Source: Nymphaea colorata (lineage: Eukaryota > Streptophyta > Magnoliopsida > Nymphaeales > Nymphaeaceae). Taken from it: DNA of 64,000 nt. The notes beneath the pieces are model-generated. The model saw only the letters and a program-made list of their open reading frames with translations. It was not told the origin of the DNA and searched no databases. The stretch lies in NCBI RefSeq assembly GCF_008831285.2, contig NC_045138.2:2890143-2954142 (forward strand), given 5' to 3'. Shown here one piece after another: positions 25,200-38,500 of this stretch; within the stretch, counting starts at the first letter, position 1; every line of letters begins with the position of its first letter. The position numbers and the translations under genes were made by a program.

Positions 25200-26064
25200 G
25201 ACGGGACAACATGACTAGATAGAGCTTGAGGAAACTGCACCAAACTTGTACTCAAACAGTCAGTAGATACAGAATTAGAAATAGGATGTAGTGTGCACTG
25301 TTACTTGCCCTTGCGAATGGCAATAGGGAGATCTGCTGCAGAATGGTCATCATTTAAACCTGAGTCAGTCTTATCAGTGAGGCTTACCTCTTGAGATGAT
25401 GTTGGTAGATGGCTGAGAGAGGGACCTATTCGACGAGAGTAAACCAACAGAGGATCAAGGAAACGTTCATGTGACCTAGGTTGAGATGGTGGAAAAGACT
25501 CAAGTGACACTGGTGGAATAGGAAGAAGGTAACATCCGTGCTGATAATGTCTTTCTTAGTTAGGGGATCAAAGCATTTATATCTCTTTTGATTGGCTGAG
25601 TAGCCAATAAAGACACATTTGATGGCTTGGGCAGCAAGTTTATTTTTGTTTGGGCCTAAGATATGTGCAAAGCAAGTGCATCCAAATACTTTGGGAGGTA
25701 AATGAAATAATGGATGCCCAAGATATAGAATTTGATTGGAAATACGTTCTTGGATGGAAGAAGAGGGTAATCTATTAATGAGGTAACATGTCGTAAGAAT
25801 AACATCACCCCAAAAATAGGCAGGCATGTGAGAATGTAGCATAAGGGTGCGAGCCACATTTAGGAGTTGTTGATGTTTGCGTTCGGCTACACCATTTTGT
25901 TGAGACGTATGCAGACAAGTATATTGAGGGCGAATTCCATGATCGGCATAAAACTGAAGTAGAATGGAAGATTTGAATTCAAGAACATTATCAGTGCGAA
26001 TATTTTTAACAACGAGACCAAACTGAGTTTTTATTTTCTTGACAAATTTATGAAGAATACACAT
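25200..26064 (-). pseudogene. Element A integrase core and C-terminal region
   Basis: The minus strand encodes the integrase core: NIRTDNVLEF (second catalytic Asp), QQNGVAERKHQQLLNVART (catalytic Glu), YFWGDVILTTCYLINRLPSS and KCVFIGYSANQKRYKCFDP, the usual copia blocks after IN. After a frame change near 25510 it continues with PLLVYSRR and DLPIAIRKGK, where a TAA interrupts. Copia-like sequence continues to about 25160. The reverse transcriptase and RNase H that should follow are absent. Confidence 0.85.
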
Positions 26065-26120
26065 GACCTCAGATCTTTCCCTTAACAGGAAAACCCAACT
26101 AACTCTAGTAAAATCATCAA

Positions 26121-26909
26121 CTAAAACAAGATAGTATCAAAAACATGACCGAAAAGGAACTCGACTAGGACCCCATACATCCACATGAATGAGAAACGAA
26201 CTCTGACTAGAGGACTCTGACTCGAAGGAAACCTGCTCCGTGTATGCTTGCCCAACTGACAAGCATCACATAAGAATGACTCTGATGCAGGAACATCTGA
26301 AAACATGCGACGAAGTTTTGGTACTGACGGATGACCCAGTCTGAGATGCCATTGGAAAGGAGAAGGCTTTGAAAGGACTAAAGAGGCAACAACATCAACT
26401 GGGATCGACAGAAAATACAATCCCTCACATTCATGGCTGCCACCAATCATCTTCTTAGTTAGTAAATCCTGAAAAGAACAAGAACCAGGGTCAAAAATGA
26501 CTTTACACTTTAAATCAATAGCTAGCTGCTTGATGGATACCAAGTTAACAGGAAACTGAGGAGCATATAGCACATGTGTAATAGTGCCTAAATATGGAAG
26601 GTGGATATCACCGCTGCCCAAAACAGGGGACTGCTTGCCATCAGCAAGCCTGACATGCTTTGGTGTGGAGAATCTGACAAATGATGAAAAATTTTGTGGT
26701 TGATTACAACAATGTCTAGAAGCACCAGAATCTATCATCCATGTCATACCTGGATCATCAGTAGGATTACCAACAGAGAATGCTGAGTTTATAACAGTGG
26801 CATTGGCAGATTGGCAGATGTACTGTTGAGCAAGAACACAATCATATTCATTTTTACTTAAAGTTATGAGAATATGACATAGATATGAAAGGGTTAGTAT
26901 AAGACTCAA
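26121..26909 (-). pseudogene. Element A protease and GAG-pre-integrase
   Basis: The minus strand shows the aspartic protease active site in MIDSGASRHCC, then LPVNLVS-like and FQDLLTKKMIGG words, then the integrase zinc-binding start HLRLGHPSVPKLRRMF with CDACQLGKHTRSRFP. The frame is lost toward 26160, where the first integrase catalytic Asp region (WMYGV) is scrambled. It is offset from the gag and integrase frames. Confidence 0.85.
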
Positions 26910-27048
26910 CCATAGATATTGTTGCTTTTGAATGAGCTGCTTGGGATGAAGAAGTGAGGGAAATGAGTTGCCATAGCAATTCTACCTCCACCACGTCCAG
27001 AGGAGATGCTCAAACAGAGGTGAGGATGCTTGTCCCAACAACGATCCT

Positions 27049-27759
27049 CTAGATAACCAACTTTGCCACAATAAGAGCATTGAAATCTATTGCGTCCTGC
27101 ACCACGGCCTGTACCACATCCCCCGTCCTCCTGATATCACAAGTGCAAACTGGTGTGTCATGCGTATTCTGAGAAAGAGTGACTGCAAGACGACTCAGCC
27201 TATTATACGTGTCTGCTAAATCTGGAAGAACACTGCCTGTGAGAATTTGAGACTTTGCCACAGAGTATTTTGGAGATAGGCCAGATAGGAACTTTGTTAC
27301 CATTCCAGTTTCACAGTGTGATGCATAATAATGCTGGCAAGATGGACGAAGAACCTTTAATCGTTCATATGCAGCAGTCAATGTAGCAAAATACTGAGAT
27401 AGGTCCTGATCCCCTTGCCGTATGTTGCATAACTCCTCTTCCAATTGTAAGATTTTAATTACATTAGTGGCATGCGAGTATGTCTTCCTCAAAAAAGACC
27501 ACATCTCCTTGGCCTTGGTATAATATGCAATAGTTGGGGCTACATGAGACTCCACACTATTCATAATCCAAGACATAACAATGTAATTATCTTCATCCCA
27601 TGCAGCATATATCCTTTTTTTCTCTGTAGGTTCATCCTTCTCAAGAATATATTTCTTCCTATGGCCAGCCACAGACATTATGAATACCCTGGACCATATT
27701 TCATAATTTGAACCATTAAGCTTGATCGTGGTTCCATAAGAGAAGGAATTTCCAGCCAT
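27049..27759 (-). pseudogene. Element A gag (UBN2/retrotran_gag type)
   Basis: Starts MAGNSFSYGTTIKLNGSNYE with the copia gag words YEIWSR, WDEDNYIVMSWIMNSVE, MWSFLRKTYSHATN, LQLEEELCNIRQGDQDLSQYF and FLSGLSPKYSVAKSQIL. The zinc knuckle follows at about 27040-27090 in another frame as CSYCGKVGYLEDRC, with Tyr where the CCHC motif needs His. Frame loss and the altered knuckle mark it as non-functional. Confidence 0.85.
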
Positions 27760-29127
27760 CTTCTATTCAGTAGAGCCTAGTAGAGCCTTCAGATTTATTG
27801 TTATCAGCCATAGTAAATGAAGGAAACTCGACTGGTGTACAGTTAAGAGTCTAGGATGTTGTTGTCCACTAATATCAGACATAAAGGATCAAAGGCAGCA
27901 CAGATGAAACGGAATAGGGGCTTGTGACTCCAATAACAAATCTGAAACTTCCTCAAACAGGCAGCAGTATCTCAAACGAGAAACAATATCTGAAACTTTC
28001 TCAAATAAGTAGATTTGAAAATATATAAAACACGCAATAATATGGAACAAGTGTTTCAGTCGATGACTGAAACTTCTTCACCCAACGGTAAAAGACTGCT
28101 GCTTCTCTTAAACACAGCAGTTTCTCATAAACTTGTTGTCCACACGACAAAGAAATCAATGGCCGCAACTGAAATATCTTGTACTTACGATTAGCAGCAG
28201 TCCACATGTCACAAAGCATCACTTTGCTTGTTGTTGTGTCACGATTTGCAGATATTGCTCCTCACGCATCTTCAAACAGTAACGTGACTCCACACACAGC
28301 AGCGAAAGGGCAGATCTGATATATAACATCACAGATCTGCTTCCACGACAGCAAAACTCAGAAAATCAGATTTGTTTAGGGCAGATCTGCTATACCACTT
28401 CATAGATTTGTTTTTCTTCACAGCCACAGAAAATCAGATCTGATAAACAGATCTGAGCAACATATATATTTTTCACGGCAACAGAAACTCAGTCTGATAC
28501 ATCCTGATAAGATCCACCATCCTCTTCCACAATAGCAACTTCATCAACGTTTCTTCATGTCTTCGACGACAACAACAACACAAGGGTGCTAATCACGTTT
28601 CTACATGGTAAACACGATTAGCCTCTTTTACCAAACAGAATACTTGCTTTTCTTCAAATCAGTAGAAAAATATAGTTGTGAATCCTCTAAATTATTTTTA
28701 ATTGAATTGACCAGGTCTACTGATAATTGATATTGAAACAAAATGTGAGCATGCTGCTAGCGCTCACCCTAGCCAAAATTGAACTCTCTATGAGATTCAT
28801 GGTTGCGCAACTTATAGATTCCTTGTTCATGGAAAAACCTGGAAGGGGCCTTCCCCTTTGAAGATGGATGTGTGTGAGGAATTGAGCTTTCAAGACCACT
28901 TAGCTCCATTGTTTATGCTTCATTTTCTTTTCTTCATATGATTGTTAGATACAGATCACGTCTCTACATGTAGAACGTGATCAGTCCCTTTTTCCTTCTT
29001 TTTTTTTTAAAGCAGTCCCACCGACAGCAGCAACCTTAGACGTCCAACTTTATCGTGAATGAGGAAAAGAGAAAAGAGAGAAAGAGAATCCGCGTGAAAC
29101 CCTAGATGTCACGGTCCTAGGTCCAAG
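27760..29127 (-). other. Element A leader region between primer site and gag
   Basis: This 1.4-kb stretch between the LTR edge and gag has no convincing coding content. It is long for a copia leader, so it may contain a later insertion; two similar 'atcacg(t/c)(t/t)(t/c)ctacatg' words near 28590 and 28960 hint at internal repetition. Confidence 0.45.
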
Positions 29128-29139
29128 GCTCTGATTCCA
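29128..29139 (-). promoter_or_regulatory. Element A primer binding site
   Basis: The minus strand TGGAATCAGAGC next to an LTR edge ending ...TAACA matches the initiator tRNA-Met complement TGGTATCAGAGC at 11 of 12 positions. Confidence 0.75.
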
Positions 29140-29283
29140 TGTTACGTAGAGAGGTAGAGAAGAGAAGACTGAGAGGAAGGAGGAGAGAATAGATAGCAGC
29201 AAGGAGAGTATCAGATGCTCCTCTTTCATTAGACTAAATAAGGATTAGGGTTATGTTTAACCCTTTACATAAAGAGTCCAACA
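29140..29283 (-). repeat. Element A 5' LTR (outer edge uncertain)
   Basis: The inner edge 'tgttacgtagagaggtagag' is fixed by the primer site. The outer edge is placed at 'gagtccaaca' because it ends in CA, but no partner LTR remains to confirm this. The LTR could be longer. Confidence 0.45.
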
Positions 29284-31250
29284 AACTTTTAAAAATTCAG
29301 AAAGCTACCTAATACTAAATACCAAAGCACATTAACACTTTAAATATCAAAGCAACACGTTTTCTCAACAATAGACACTGCACTTAGCTAAATCCCCAAG
29401 AATGAGGAGCAGCCACCTGTCAGCCGTCAACCTTGGCTGGTGGCAAGGATAGGAGCAGGGACATTTGGATTGCTTTTTCGTCCCTCATCGATCCAGCAAG
29501 GGTTGAGCCCTGGCCCTTTTTTGATAAGGGTTGAGGTACCATGCCAAACTACCCTCATTGTCATACAGATCAGTGAAGATTAGGACTGTCCTCAACCATA
29601 ACTGTTGGGCAGAGCAATGGTTCGACCCTCGCCAGAACAATAAGGATTGTGTGTCTTGACCATCATTGTTCCATGACAAGGGAGTTGTGGGATAGCGAGG
29701 GTTGAGCAATCGACTGCCGCCCCAATCCTCACTATTTGGTGGAGATCAATGGATGGCCACCGTCTCCCCTTGCAGCTGGTGATTTTTTAATTTAAATTTT
29801 ATTTTTTAAAAATAAATTCAAAGAAAGGTTAAAATGGTAAATTACATATATATTTTAATGTCTTTTTTATAAGAAGACGGCCTATTTATTGTGGTGCAAA
29901 CAATGATGATCCATTTGTTATTGCCCAAAGGTTGAGTGGTCGGTTGTAAATTTTTATTGTTTACATGGATGCTATTTTAATAATTTGATCTCATTAACCT
30001 AATGTAATTAATGAACAAACTGTGGTTCAATTAACAGGGCAAAAACTCTGGTTTGTTGAATAGGATCATTTCCCGGCTCTAACGTGTGTCACGTTCTAAC
30101 ATTGCACATGGGCTCAGCATAAAAAGTCTTTGACTTGGCCCGGTTGAGATTCAAGGAATGAATGATGATGGTTTAAGAACAAGGACCTTCAAGCCAGCAA
30201 GTATAGGCGGCCAATCTCTTGTTTGAATAATGTTGACATTCACCTCTTTTGTCAACAAAGGAAAAATGATGTATAAGCTGAGTACAGGTTCCAACCCAAG
30301 CATCAATGCAATTTTTAGACTCTAGGGTGCAGAAATGAAGGTTTCTACTCTCATCTTTTACACAACCAAGTGTTGATCCAAACCTTGGTTTGGTGATCAA
30401 AACTCGCTCTTGTCTTGAGCAAGACCTTCAAGCTCACTCCAGCCGAGGGAGCGAGCTCACCACAAACTGGATCAGCTCAGAAACCAACCGGTTTAAAGTA
30501 GCTGATTCTTACTAACCTGACCTAGAGCACCTTGAGCACCTGTGAAGGCTGTAATTCACATGCAGTGATAAAGAAATAAAATAGTAAACAAATAAATCGG
30601 TAAGGTGAGAAACAAATAACACCACAACTAAGAAAGAGGCCAAAACGAGGAGTTCTGCTACAAAATGAAAAATCAAACGGAAGAGAATTAACACAACAAA
30701 ATGCCAGAGTATTAACCAAGAATATTAACTAAAAGAAGAAGAACATCAAACAGAGATAGCAGGAATAAGAGACAGAGTAAAACATGAGAGAGAGAGAGAG
30801 AGTACCTTGCAGCTGGGGTTTCGCTACCGCAGAGTGTTGTAGGGGCGGAGACAAGCTGCTGAACTGTGGTGGAGGGGAAGAGGGAAGCTGCTGTCGCATG
30901 AGGACGATCCAGGGAACGTTTGAGGTAACCTTGTGTGGAACACCACACCAATCGTGCAGTCCCATCTTCAATTCCAGCACGTATAGCTCAAGTGGTTGTT
31001 ACTTTAGCATCTTGCAGAGGATAGAGGATGTAGAGGATGAAGAGTCAGAGGAAGCCCAACTTGGTTATGACTCTGAAGGCATTGCATGACCGAGCCACAG
31101 TTCAACCTCTTAAGGGATTTGCTGACAAACCACAAAACTTTGTTTCCGAAATCTAGCCTAAATTGCACAACTCCGTCTACACATTCAGTGTTTCACTGAC
31201 TGAGCAGGCATTTGCTGCAGGTAAAGAGAGCTTACCAAGCTGGAAATCTT
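29284..31250. other. Intergenic DNA without supported genes
   Basis: Between 29470 and 29720 the minus strand repeats the word CAACCCT(C/T)GC at irregular spacing. A (GA)n tract lies at about 30786-30803. No gene model can be supported. Confidence 0.55.
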
Positions 31251-31254
31251 CTAA

Positions 31255-31455
31255 CTGTTGCAGATAGTCAAAACAGGTTCATATCCATTTGCACGTCTTG
31301 AACAATTTGCAGGGTTAGCCATTAGCCATCAGATGCTGTGGTGATGAACCAGACCTGCGTCCATCTATTTCTGAGGTAGTTCGAGAGATTGAAATGATTT
31401 GCCAGAAGATGCCACACTCAGAATATACATCGTCAACAGAGGGGATATCTAAAAA
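31255..31455 (+). pseudogene. LRR receptor-like kinase C-terminal fragment
   Basis: The + strand reads TGSYPFARLEQFAGLAIS from about 31273, then after a small frame shift RCCGDEPDLRPSISEVVREI and EMICQKMP to about 31420. This is the last kinase subdomain (invariant Arg in the LRPS motif) and the tail of plant LRR receptor kinases. No catalytic loop, activation segment or LRRs are found in the 2 kb before it. It is a decayed fragment or an isolated last exon. Confidence 0.6.
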
Positions 31456-33900
31456 TATGAAACCAACTGTAGTCACAACGACAAAATTGGCAATGCTGCT
31501 GCATATTAAAGGTATTGAAGAGCATTGAAATTCTGAATCCCGTTGCCAACCAGCGGATGAACAAAACAAGATGAACAAAACAAGATTTTTGATAGAAGAA
31601 TTGTTAACTTCTTCATAGGCTTCCAACCTTTGAATAGAAAAGAGTTCTTGACCATCTTTTTCGCGATCAGTCAGGAAGTCCATAATCGTAGTCCATCAAC
31701 CATGAAACATCCATTGTTCTAATTTCAATACATCACATCACATCCAATGTTCTAATTTCAATTACATCAGTATCTCAACTGCGGATTGATTTTCTGAAGA
31801 TCATTAATGGGTGGGTGGTCTGATATTTAACAACCAAATTGTTTTATTCAAATGCTACATATATACATGGGTGTTAATAACTTAATTGTTTGTTTTTTTG
31901 AGGTGATTTATAACCAAACACAACCTGAATCGGTGGAAAAAAGTTTCCTTCCACCTTAATCCAAAAATTTCTTCCATGGTGAAAACAAATCTAGGGTTTT
32001 AATGGTTTGCTTTTCAATTTTTTTTCTATGATTTTTTTTACCATGAAAAATTATTTCCGGTGGTAGGAAATTTTTTTCCGCCTCAATTTTTTTCCACTGA
32101 TTGAGGGAGGTTGTGTTTGGAAGATCCAGAAAAAAATTTTAGAAATAAGCTTTCAAACGTTTGTTAAGCATGAAAAAACTTGGATAAAAGTTTAAATCAC
32201 CTGTAGAAGACAAACCATTATCACTCAAAAACAGGTCAAACCTTAAAAAAAAAAACCCAGCCTTCTCTCTTTCTCAAAATAACAAACCACCCATTTCTGC
32301 TGCCCATCTGTTTGTTAGCAGAAGGTCAATCCGAGTTCGAAGACTGATCTAGTGGAGGCCACACTTCTGTCGTGTTGGAGTCCTTGAGGAGAAGACAGAC
32401 TTTTGATTCAGACAGTGAAGGCTAGTAGTGAGATCCACCCTCGCCATATTTTGGCTTTTGTAATTTCTTGTTGGTCTCTACAGTGTAAATTTCACAAGCT
32501 CCTAACGCTCAAATAAACAAGTCAACAACAAAACAAAACAGAAGACAGAAAGGGAAAAAGATTAATGAAGGGAACGTTCAGCAGGCAGACAAAAAAAAAT
32601 TGCTATACAAGTTGAGCCCAACCTTAAATTTAAGCTTAATGTACATAAATCACAATTTCGTTTTACGTTCAGCAGAAATGTCAACTAAGGCAAAATTTTC
32701 CAGGATTCTGAAAATTGAAGAATACTAACCACATACCTGGTAACGGGTTATCTTTTTCTTTTTCTTTTTTGTAAAATTCATCAATCATTTCTTCACATGA
32801 AGTCACAACTATTCCCATCATATACGCTCTAAGCCATCAGCTGCTGAAAATACAGAAACCACATCCTCCGTAAGCTGCTCAGCTCCATCTAGAAATGGTC
32901 TCTGATGGGGAAAGGCAAAAAAAAAAAATGGTTACTAATGATTAGGAAACATTATTAATATTTCAAGAAGCCAGAGACGTGGTGAAAAACCGGGAGAGAG
33001 AGAGAGATGCCAAGTGGCCTCCATACAGTCGATGAAGCAAAGAAACAGATATAGCAACAGCTTGTGGATGCCAGCGAGATAATACAGGTCAGAACATGGT
33101 TGACTCTTTCTTTAAAAGTTTTCTCAATTCTCCAGCAAGCAATGCTAAAGGATGCTCCCCGGTTACTTCTGAAAACCTAAGAGTAACAATGAGCATAATG
33201 CAAGCATCATATAAGGCTGAGAAGGACCAGCCTGAAGACAGTTAGAATCACACAAGGAATATATTTTAATTGCAGAACTAATGCCAGAACGGAGTTTTTT
33301 TTAAGAGAGAAGCCACTCCTATGTGGACACCTATCCATGCCCGTAACTTGCCCTACCTCTATGGGTCAGCTGCCAAAAGAGTAAAAATCTAAGTCAAGGC
33401 CCACAGAACTTTCACCAGAAAAAAAATGACCAAACTCTAATACATGTGGCATATACAGATTTATATTCTAAATGAATGATCCATCAAATGTATGAAGGTA
33501 GTACATATATGGTTAATATGTCAATGCATTTTTTTTTTTCAAGGGGATGGTGTATCATGCAGGAGTATGGCTCTGTAGTAAACCAACAAAATAGAACCTA
33601 TATATACAAAAGGAATAAAAATACTCAAAATGAAAATGCTATGATGACGTGATGCATGTCTCACGATATATCAAACAGTGGGAACTGGTAACAAATGATG
33701 ACCAATAAATTAAGAGTGCATCTCTTATAAAGGATAAGAATTACCCACTATGAACTCTCATTTACCTGCCAAGATTTTATAGGCATTATGGCTTCTCTCT
33801 TAGGATATTTACCTGCTAAATCCTTACAGACGTTTGATCACTAGAGTCAATAACATTTCCTAGTCTTGACTTTCTCAGCTTCATAAAATTTTCCTCACTG
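31456..33900. other. Non-coding, repeat-containing DNA
   Basis: Holds one inverted-terminal miniature element (31910-32122, listed separately), a (GA)n run at about 32995-33007, and AT-rich sequence. No gene is recognised. Confidence 0.5.
31910..32122. mobile_element. Miniature TIR element (family E)
   Basis: The left end 'accaaacacaacctgaatcg' plus 'gtggaaaaaa' is inverted at the right end, 'ttttttccactgattgaggg' plus 'aggttgtgtttgg'. About 210 bp, non-coding. The terminal word AGGTTGTGTTTGG recurs in the 50437-50661 and 51101 copies. Confidence 0.6.
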
Positions 33901-33929
33901 CTCATATCCAGGACTTTTCCAGACTTTCC

Positions 33930-35500
33930 CTTCTAATGATCGACAACAAAAACTTGAAACTTTCTCCTTTTACTCGAGAAGGTACTGAGAATAAAATGAA
34001 GGCATATCATTGGTTGAGAAGACCCTTTCAAAATGTTTTTTAAGCAAAAATTAAAAATTTCCTCTTTCAAAAAGTTCTTGACATCAAATGATGTATCACC
34101 TGGAAGTGGGACAACAAGCTTCATCAACTCCCCTGTAAAAGTAGGGTCTTCTACACAAAAGGTTGGTTTAAGGGTAACAAGTTTCCATAATGTCAAGTCC
34201 TCGATGATCGGAAGTTTTGAAAATGATTGGGTTAAGCACATCTATTTTCCCAAACGAACTACTAGGATTGGATTGCAGAAAAGCTTGACCTTGAAGAGAA
34301 GCAAACTTTGATGAATTCACCTCATGTCGGATAGAAATATTGAATTGGACAACCGATTTGAGAGCATACTAGCTTTGAAATACCGGCAACTTGTTTTGGC
34401 AAGAAAGGGGCCCATGAGATAAAAGGGACAACTGATTTTGAAATAACGGGCCACTAGGGTCAGTTTCATCGAACAACTGGGATGCATACCAAATGTAAAA
34501 CTGCCAATGAACAGAGCAGCACCAGCACTTAGGTGCAGCTATTTTCAGCACTCCTCCAGCAAAAGAATCGTAAATTTCTACCTAAACCTAGATCCACAAA
34601 CCTATTGTGCATCAATCTCTACCAGTTTCATCGTGTGCTCCAAGCGCACTGCGAGTTTCGTCATGTCCTCCAAGCACTACGAGTGCCAACCATTGTTAGC
34701 ACCAATTTGTGCAACCCTAAATTCTTCAAGGGTATCTATGGAGCATGAAGACTTCTGGGGTCGACAACATCTCCATGGCCGCTGCGTTCCAATGCATCAC
34801 ACATGTTCCAATGCATCACACATCCTTCACTGCATGAATCTTTCATCCAACTGCAGATATTCAAAATACTCCCTAAGAGGCCTAACATGGTCTTCATCGC
34901 CTCTCACATGATCAAGGGGCTAGTCAATGGCTTGGTTCTACAATGTTTTTGTCATTCAGGCTCTAATTAGGGTAAAAAATGGTAAAACAGTGTCTCTTCA
35001 TGAAGCATCTCATAAAACTCAGACTTCTCTAGAGAGTGTTCACATCTCATAAAACTTGCCAACAAAAGAGACCAAGTGTGAGAATTTTACCATACCCACT
35101 TGTTAGGCCTCTCATTTATCAAATCCTTGTGCCTTCCGTCATTTCTCAAACCCTTGTGCCTCTTGAGGTTGTCCTTCATAATAGCACCAGTGCATCGTAT
35201 GCAAGAATGTACCGTGATCAAACAAAACGAACACACACATCCTTCGGTGCATGAAAATTTCATCCAACTAAACTTCAATTTTATCCTAGGATTTCTTCAA
35301 GCACAAAATACTCCTTACGAGGTCTAACATGGGCTTCATCACCTTTTACATGCTCAAGGGGCTGAAAATACGGCTTTAGGATTCTCACACACTTTTCGAG
35401 CTTAGCTTCTTCTTTCAGTGGTCTCCGACTTCTTCTTTCAGTGGTCTCCGCCCCTCGCATGCACTTCAAGAAGAAGTTATGCACCCACAATGTTACCTAC
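33930..35500. other. Unidentified region with a repeated minus-strand peptide
   Basis: On the minus strand the peptide LDHVRGDEDHVRPLREYFE (about 34865-34920) recurs as LEHVKGDEAHVRPRKEYFV about 0.4 kb away (35300-35356). The nucleotide blocks around them are related too. No start, splice structure or domain is recognised. It may be a duplicated piece of an old coding element. Confidence 0.4.
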
Positions 35501-38500
35501 CCTAAAGTTCATTCCTGGACCAACACATGATTTATACAAACCAAGAGAGAGAGTTGAACTAGACAAAATAAGCTTTAGAAAGCTAAAATTACGGAAAAAT
35601 CAGGTAAATATCAAAAATTCCAACTCCACGCACCCAGTAGCAGAAAACAGAGTTTAATAAAAAAAATTTAACATAATGAAGCACTATTCCAATCATAAAG
35701 TTCATAAGGCTAACCAAAACTTTCCTAAGATAAAAATGTGAAGAAAAAAGATCCCATAAACAACAGATTTCTTACTGGGTTGGAAAATATAACATGACAC
35801 TACGGTTTCCCTACATCCTAAACCCATGAATGTGTATCGTACAAGAGAACCAGAGAGAGAGAGAGAGAGCGAGAGACACCACCTGGAACCACCTTCAACT
35901 CTTAATGTACTCCACCATCAGTAGTTCTAGTTCCTACCTCCAGAAACCTAAAATTAATGAAAATAGATATGCACTATTAAACAAAACAGCATGACTTCAA
36001 CTTGCAGACCCCTTAGATGGGATGATACTGTCATCATAAGCAATGTATAATATGCAATTCAAAGACTAAATCATAATGCGACACAACCAACATACCCATG
36101 ACCTTGATCAGAGTTCATTTATCAAAAGAATCGAGTAAATACATTGAAAAATGAAAACCAAACAACTGAGCCAACAAAGCTCCTAAACAAACCCATTTCA
36201 CAATGAAAGTGAAAAACAAACACGACAAGCATTATGCTGGAAAGCCACTAAAGCAGACAGTAAAAGAAAAAAATTGAACTAGCATAAAATCAAACCAACA
36301 ATGTGTCAACAAAACTAAAATGCTCTATCTAAACCAAAATGTGATCCTCCTGAAAACAAATCAACCCAATGACCTTGACCTATGGTGGACATGTACAATG
36401 TCTAACTAAAGCATCTATTCGACTAACAATGTTTATTCCACTAACAATTTTTATCCTATAGGTGTGCCATCAGATAATATAAGTATGTCCTTTCACTATT
36501 AATTTCTGTCATGTTGTACTTTCTGCATTTTTCAGCTCCTTTTCCTAAAGTTTCAGCTTGCATTTTCTGTGATAACCATAAACATGGAAGGTAGCTACCA
36601 TGTTGCAATAAAATGACAGCAAGTGAATGCCAATCCTTTAGAAACCTATAGCCGATACCATCCAAGCAAGGACTACAAGATCACAACTAAGCTGGCAAAA
36701 CTGAAACAACTTCAACATAACATAGCAATCCTTTTTAGGTATAATCTCAATACAGTTACAAGGCAAACAAATAACAGTTAAATAAACCTAAATTAGGACA
36801 GAAAAATAAGAAATAACTGCTATCAATCTCAAGATCAAGAAGCAAAAATAAGCATCATGTTTCAATAGAAAATGTACAATTTACTTAAGGAACTAAGATA
36901 ACTAGGAAAGAAAACCTCCATACCAGGTGTCGCACACCTGCAAACTCATGAGTTCCTCAAGAACAAGGGTTAGAGCATTCAATTACAAGACGTACCAGTG
37001 GAAACATACATGCATCTTCTTCACGTCTACAAAAGTTGTTGATATGACCGTTGAAGCACAAGAAGCAACAGCCTTTGACATACAGCCTGTAAAGGTAGAA
37101 AAAGAAAAATGTGCATGTGCATCATGAGGAAAGTGGGGGATCCAATCATCTCCCATGGTAAATAGGCCAAACAAAGTCAATTTTTCAAATTGTGCAACTC
37201 TTCTAGACTACTAATCATTGTGGAAAATAAATATATAAGCCCACAGTCACATGTAAATTGGAAAATGGCAGGCTTCAAGAGGATTCAGATGGTTCTAGGA
37301 CCCTGAGATTTATTTTGCAGGTGTCCACTTGGTAGGAGCACTAAAAGTGTAGTAGAAACCATTCAATGTAATTGGGTAGATATATGAGAGAAACTTGAAA
37401 ATTTCATGACTTTGTATATATACAGTGACTGCATGAGGGCATGGGATGAAATCACACAACTAAACTCTAACATGTTTTTGTATATGTTGTAGTAAGTGAA
37501 GAAAATTATCAAAGGTTAGCACTTTGCATTCGGTTAGCTGCAAAGTAACTCAATGAATAGAATATAAGAGATTACAAAGGACAATTATGTATAGAGTCAA
37601 AGATGTTGCATGACGTAAAAAATTAGCCAAGTAAGCCTAAATTCAATATAACAAATTTGCTCTTGATGCACCCATCAATTTAACTTCCCCTAACTGCGTC
37701 CTGATAGGCCAGTCAGGCATGTCTATGGAAACCATAACCTCATTTTCACTGGAAACAGAATAGTAGTTCTTGAAGACAATTTGTAGGAAATAAATATCTT
37801 AAAAACCAGTAAAAAACATGGAAAAATCAATAAGCTATACTAACATTCAATATGACTATTATGCTTGCAACGAAGATGAGCATGCAAGACTCAAGTACAC
37901 AAGGCAGAAAGGCAAAAATAACATGAAAAACAAATGTATAGAAACTAACCTTCTATAAAATTTGAAACCAAACTGATCAAAAGAACTATTAGATAATTCA
38001 ACTTGGCAAAGTATACAGATCACTAAAAAATCTGAACCATCTTAAACTAAAAACCAAACTATCAAAACCAGCAGCATCTTAAGAACATAAAATATATAGA
38101 AGTTCAGTGAACAAGTGATGAAAATATAATTATGATGCAGGGAATCTTAACTATCAAACACAAAAAATGAGAAAACAAATCAGAAATTAACTAACTTGGT
38201 TAGTGCCTTTTAGAAAAACAATCAAGAAGCATATGCTCTAATTTCTGACAATCCTAGTGAAGACCAACAAACACATGAAATCAATACCAAGGTTTAACAA
38301 CTCCAACATTCACAGTTCTTCAACCGTACCTCAGTTAGGACATGTGCAACTCAGATACATGGTTTTAAACAGAATCAAATGCTCAATGAAAAGAACACGA
38401 CAGTTAACAATCAAACCAGAACTACTATAATTAAGATTCAAACAAGCATGGAACCACAACACTATTTTAACCCATGTCCCTACCATGCTAGACTATACAC

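Larger units (their letters stand above)
25157..29283 (-). mobile_element. Truncated Ty1/copia element A
   Basis: A minus-strand element with order LTR edge (29140), primer site, long leader, gag, protease, integrase, then loss before the reverse transcriptase. The coding part sits in at least three frames, so it is dead. The left edge abuts the oppositely oriented integrase relic. No 3' LTR or target duplication is visible. Confidence 0.8.
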
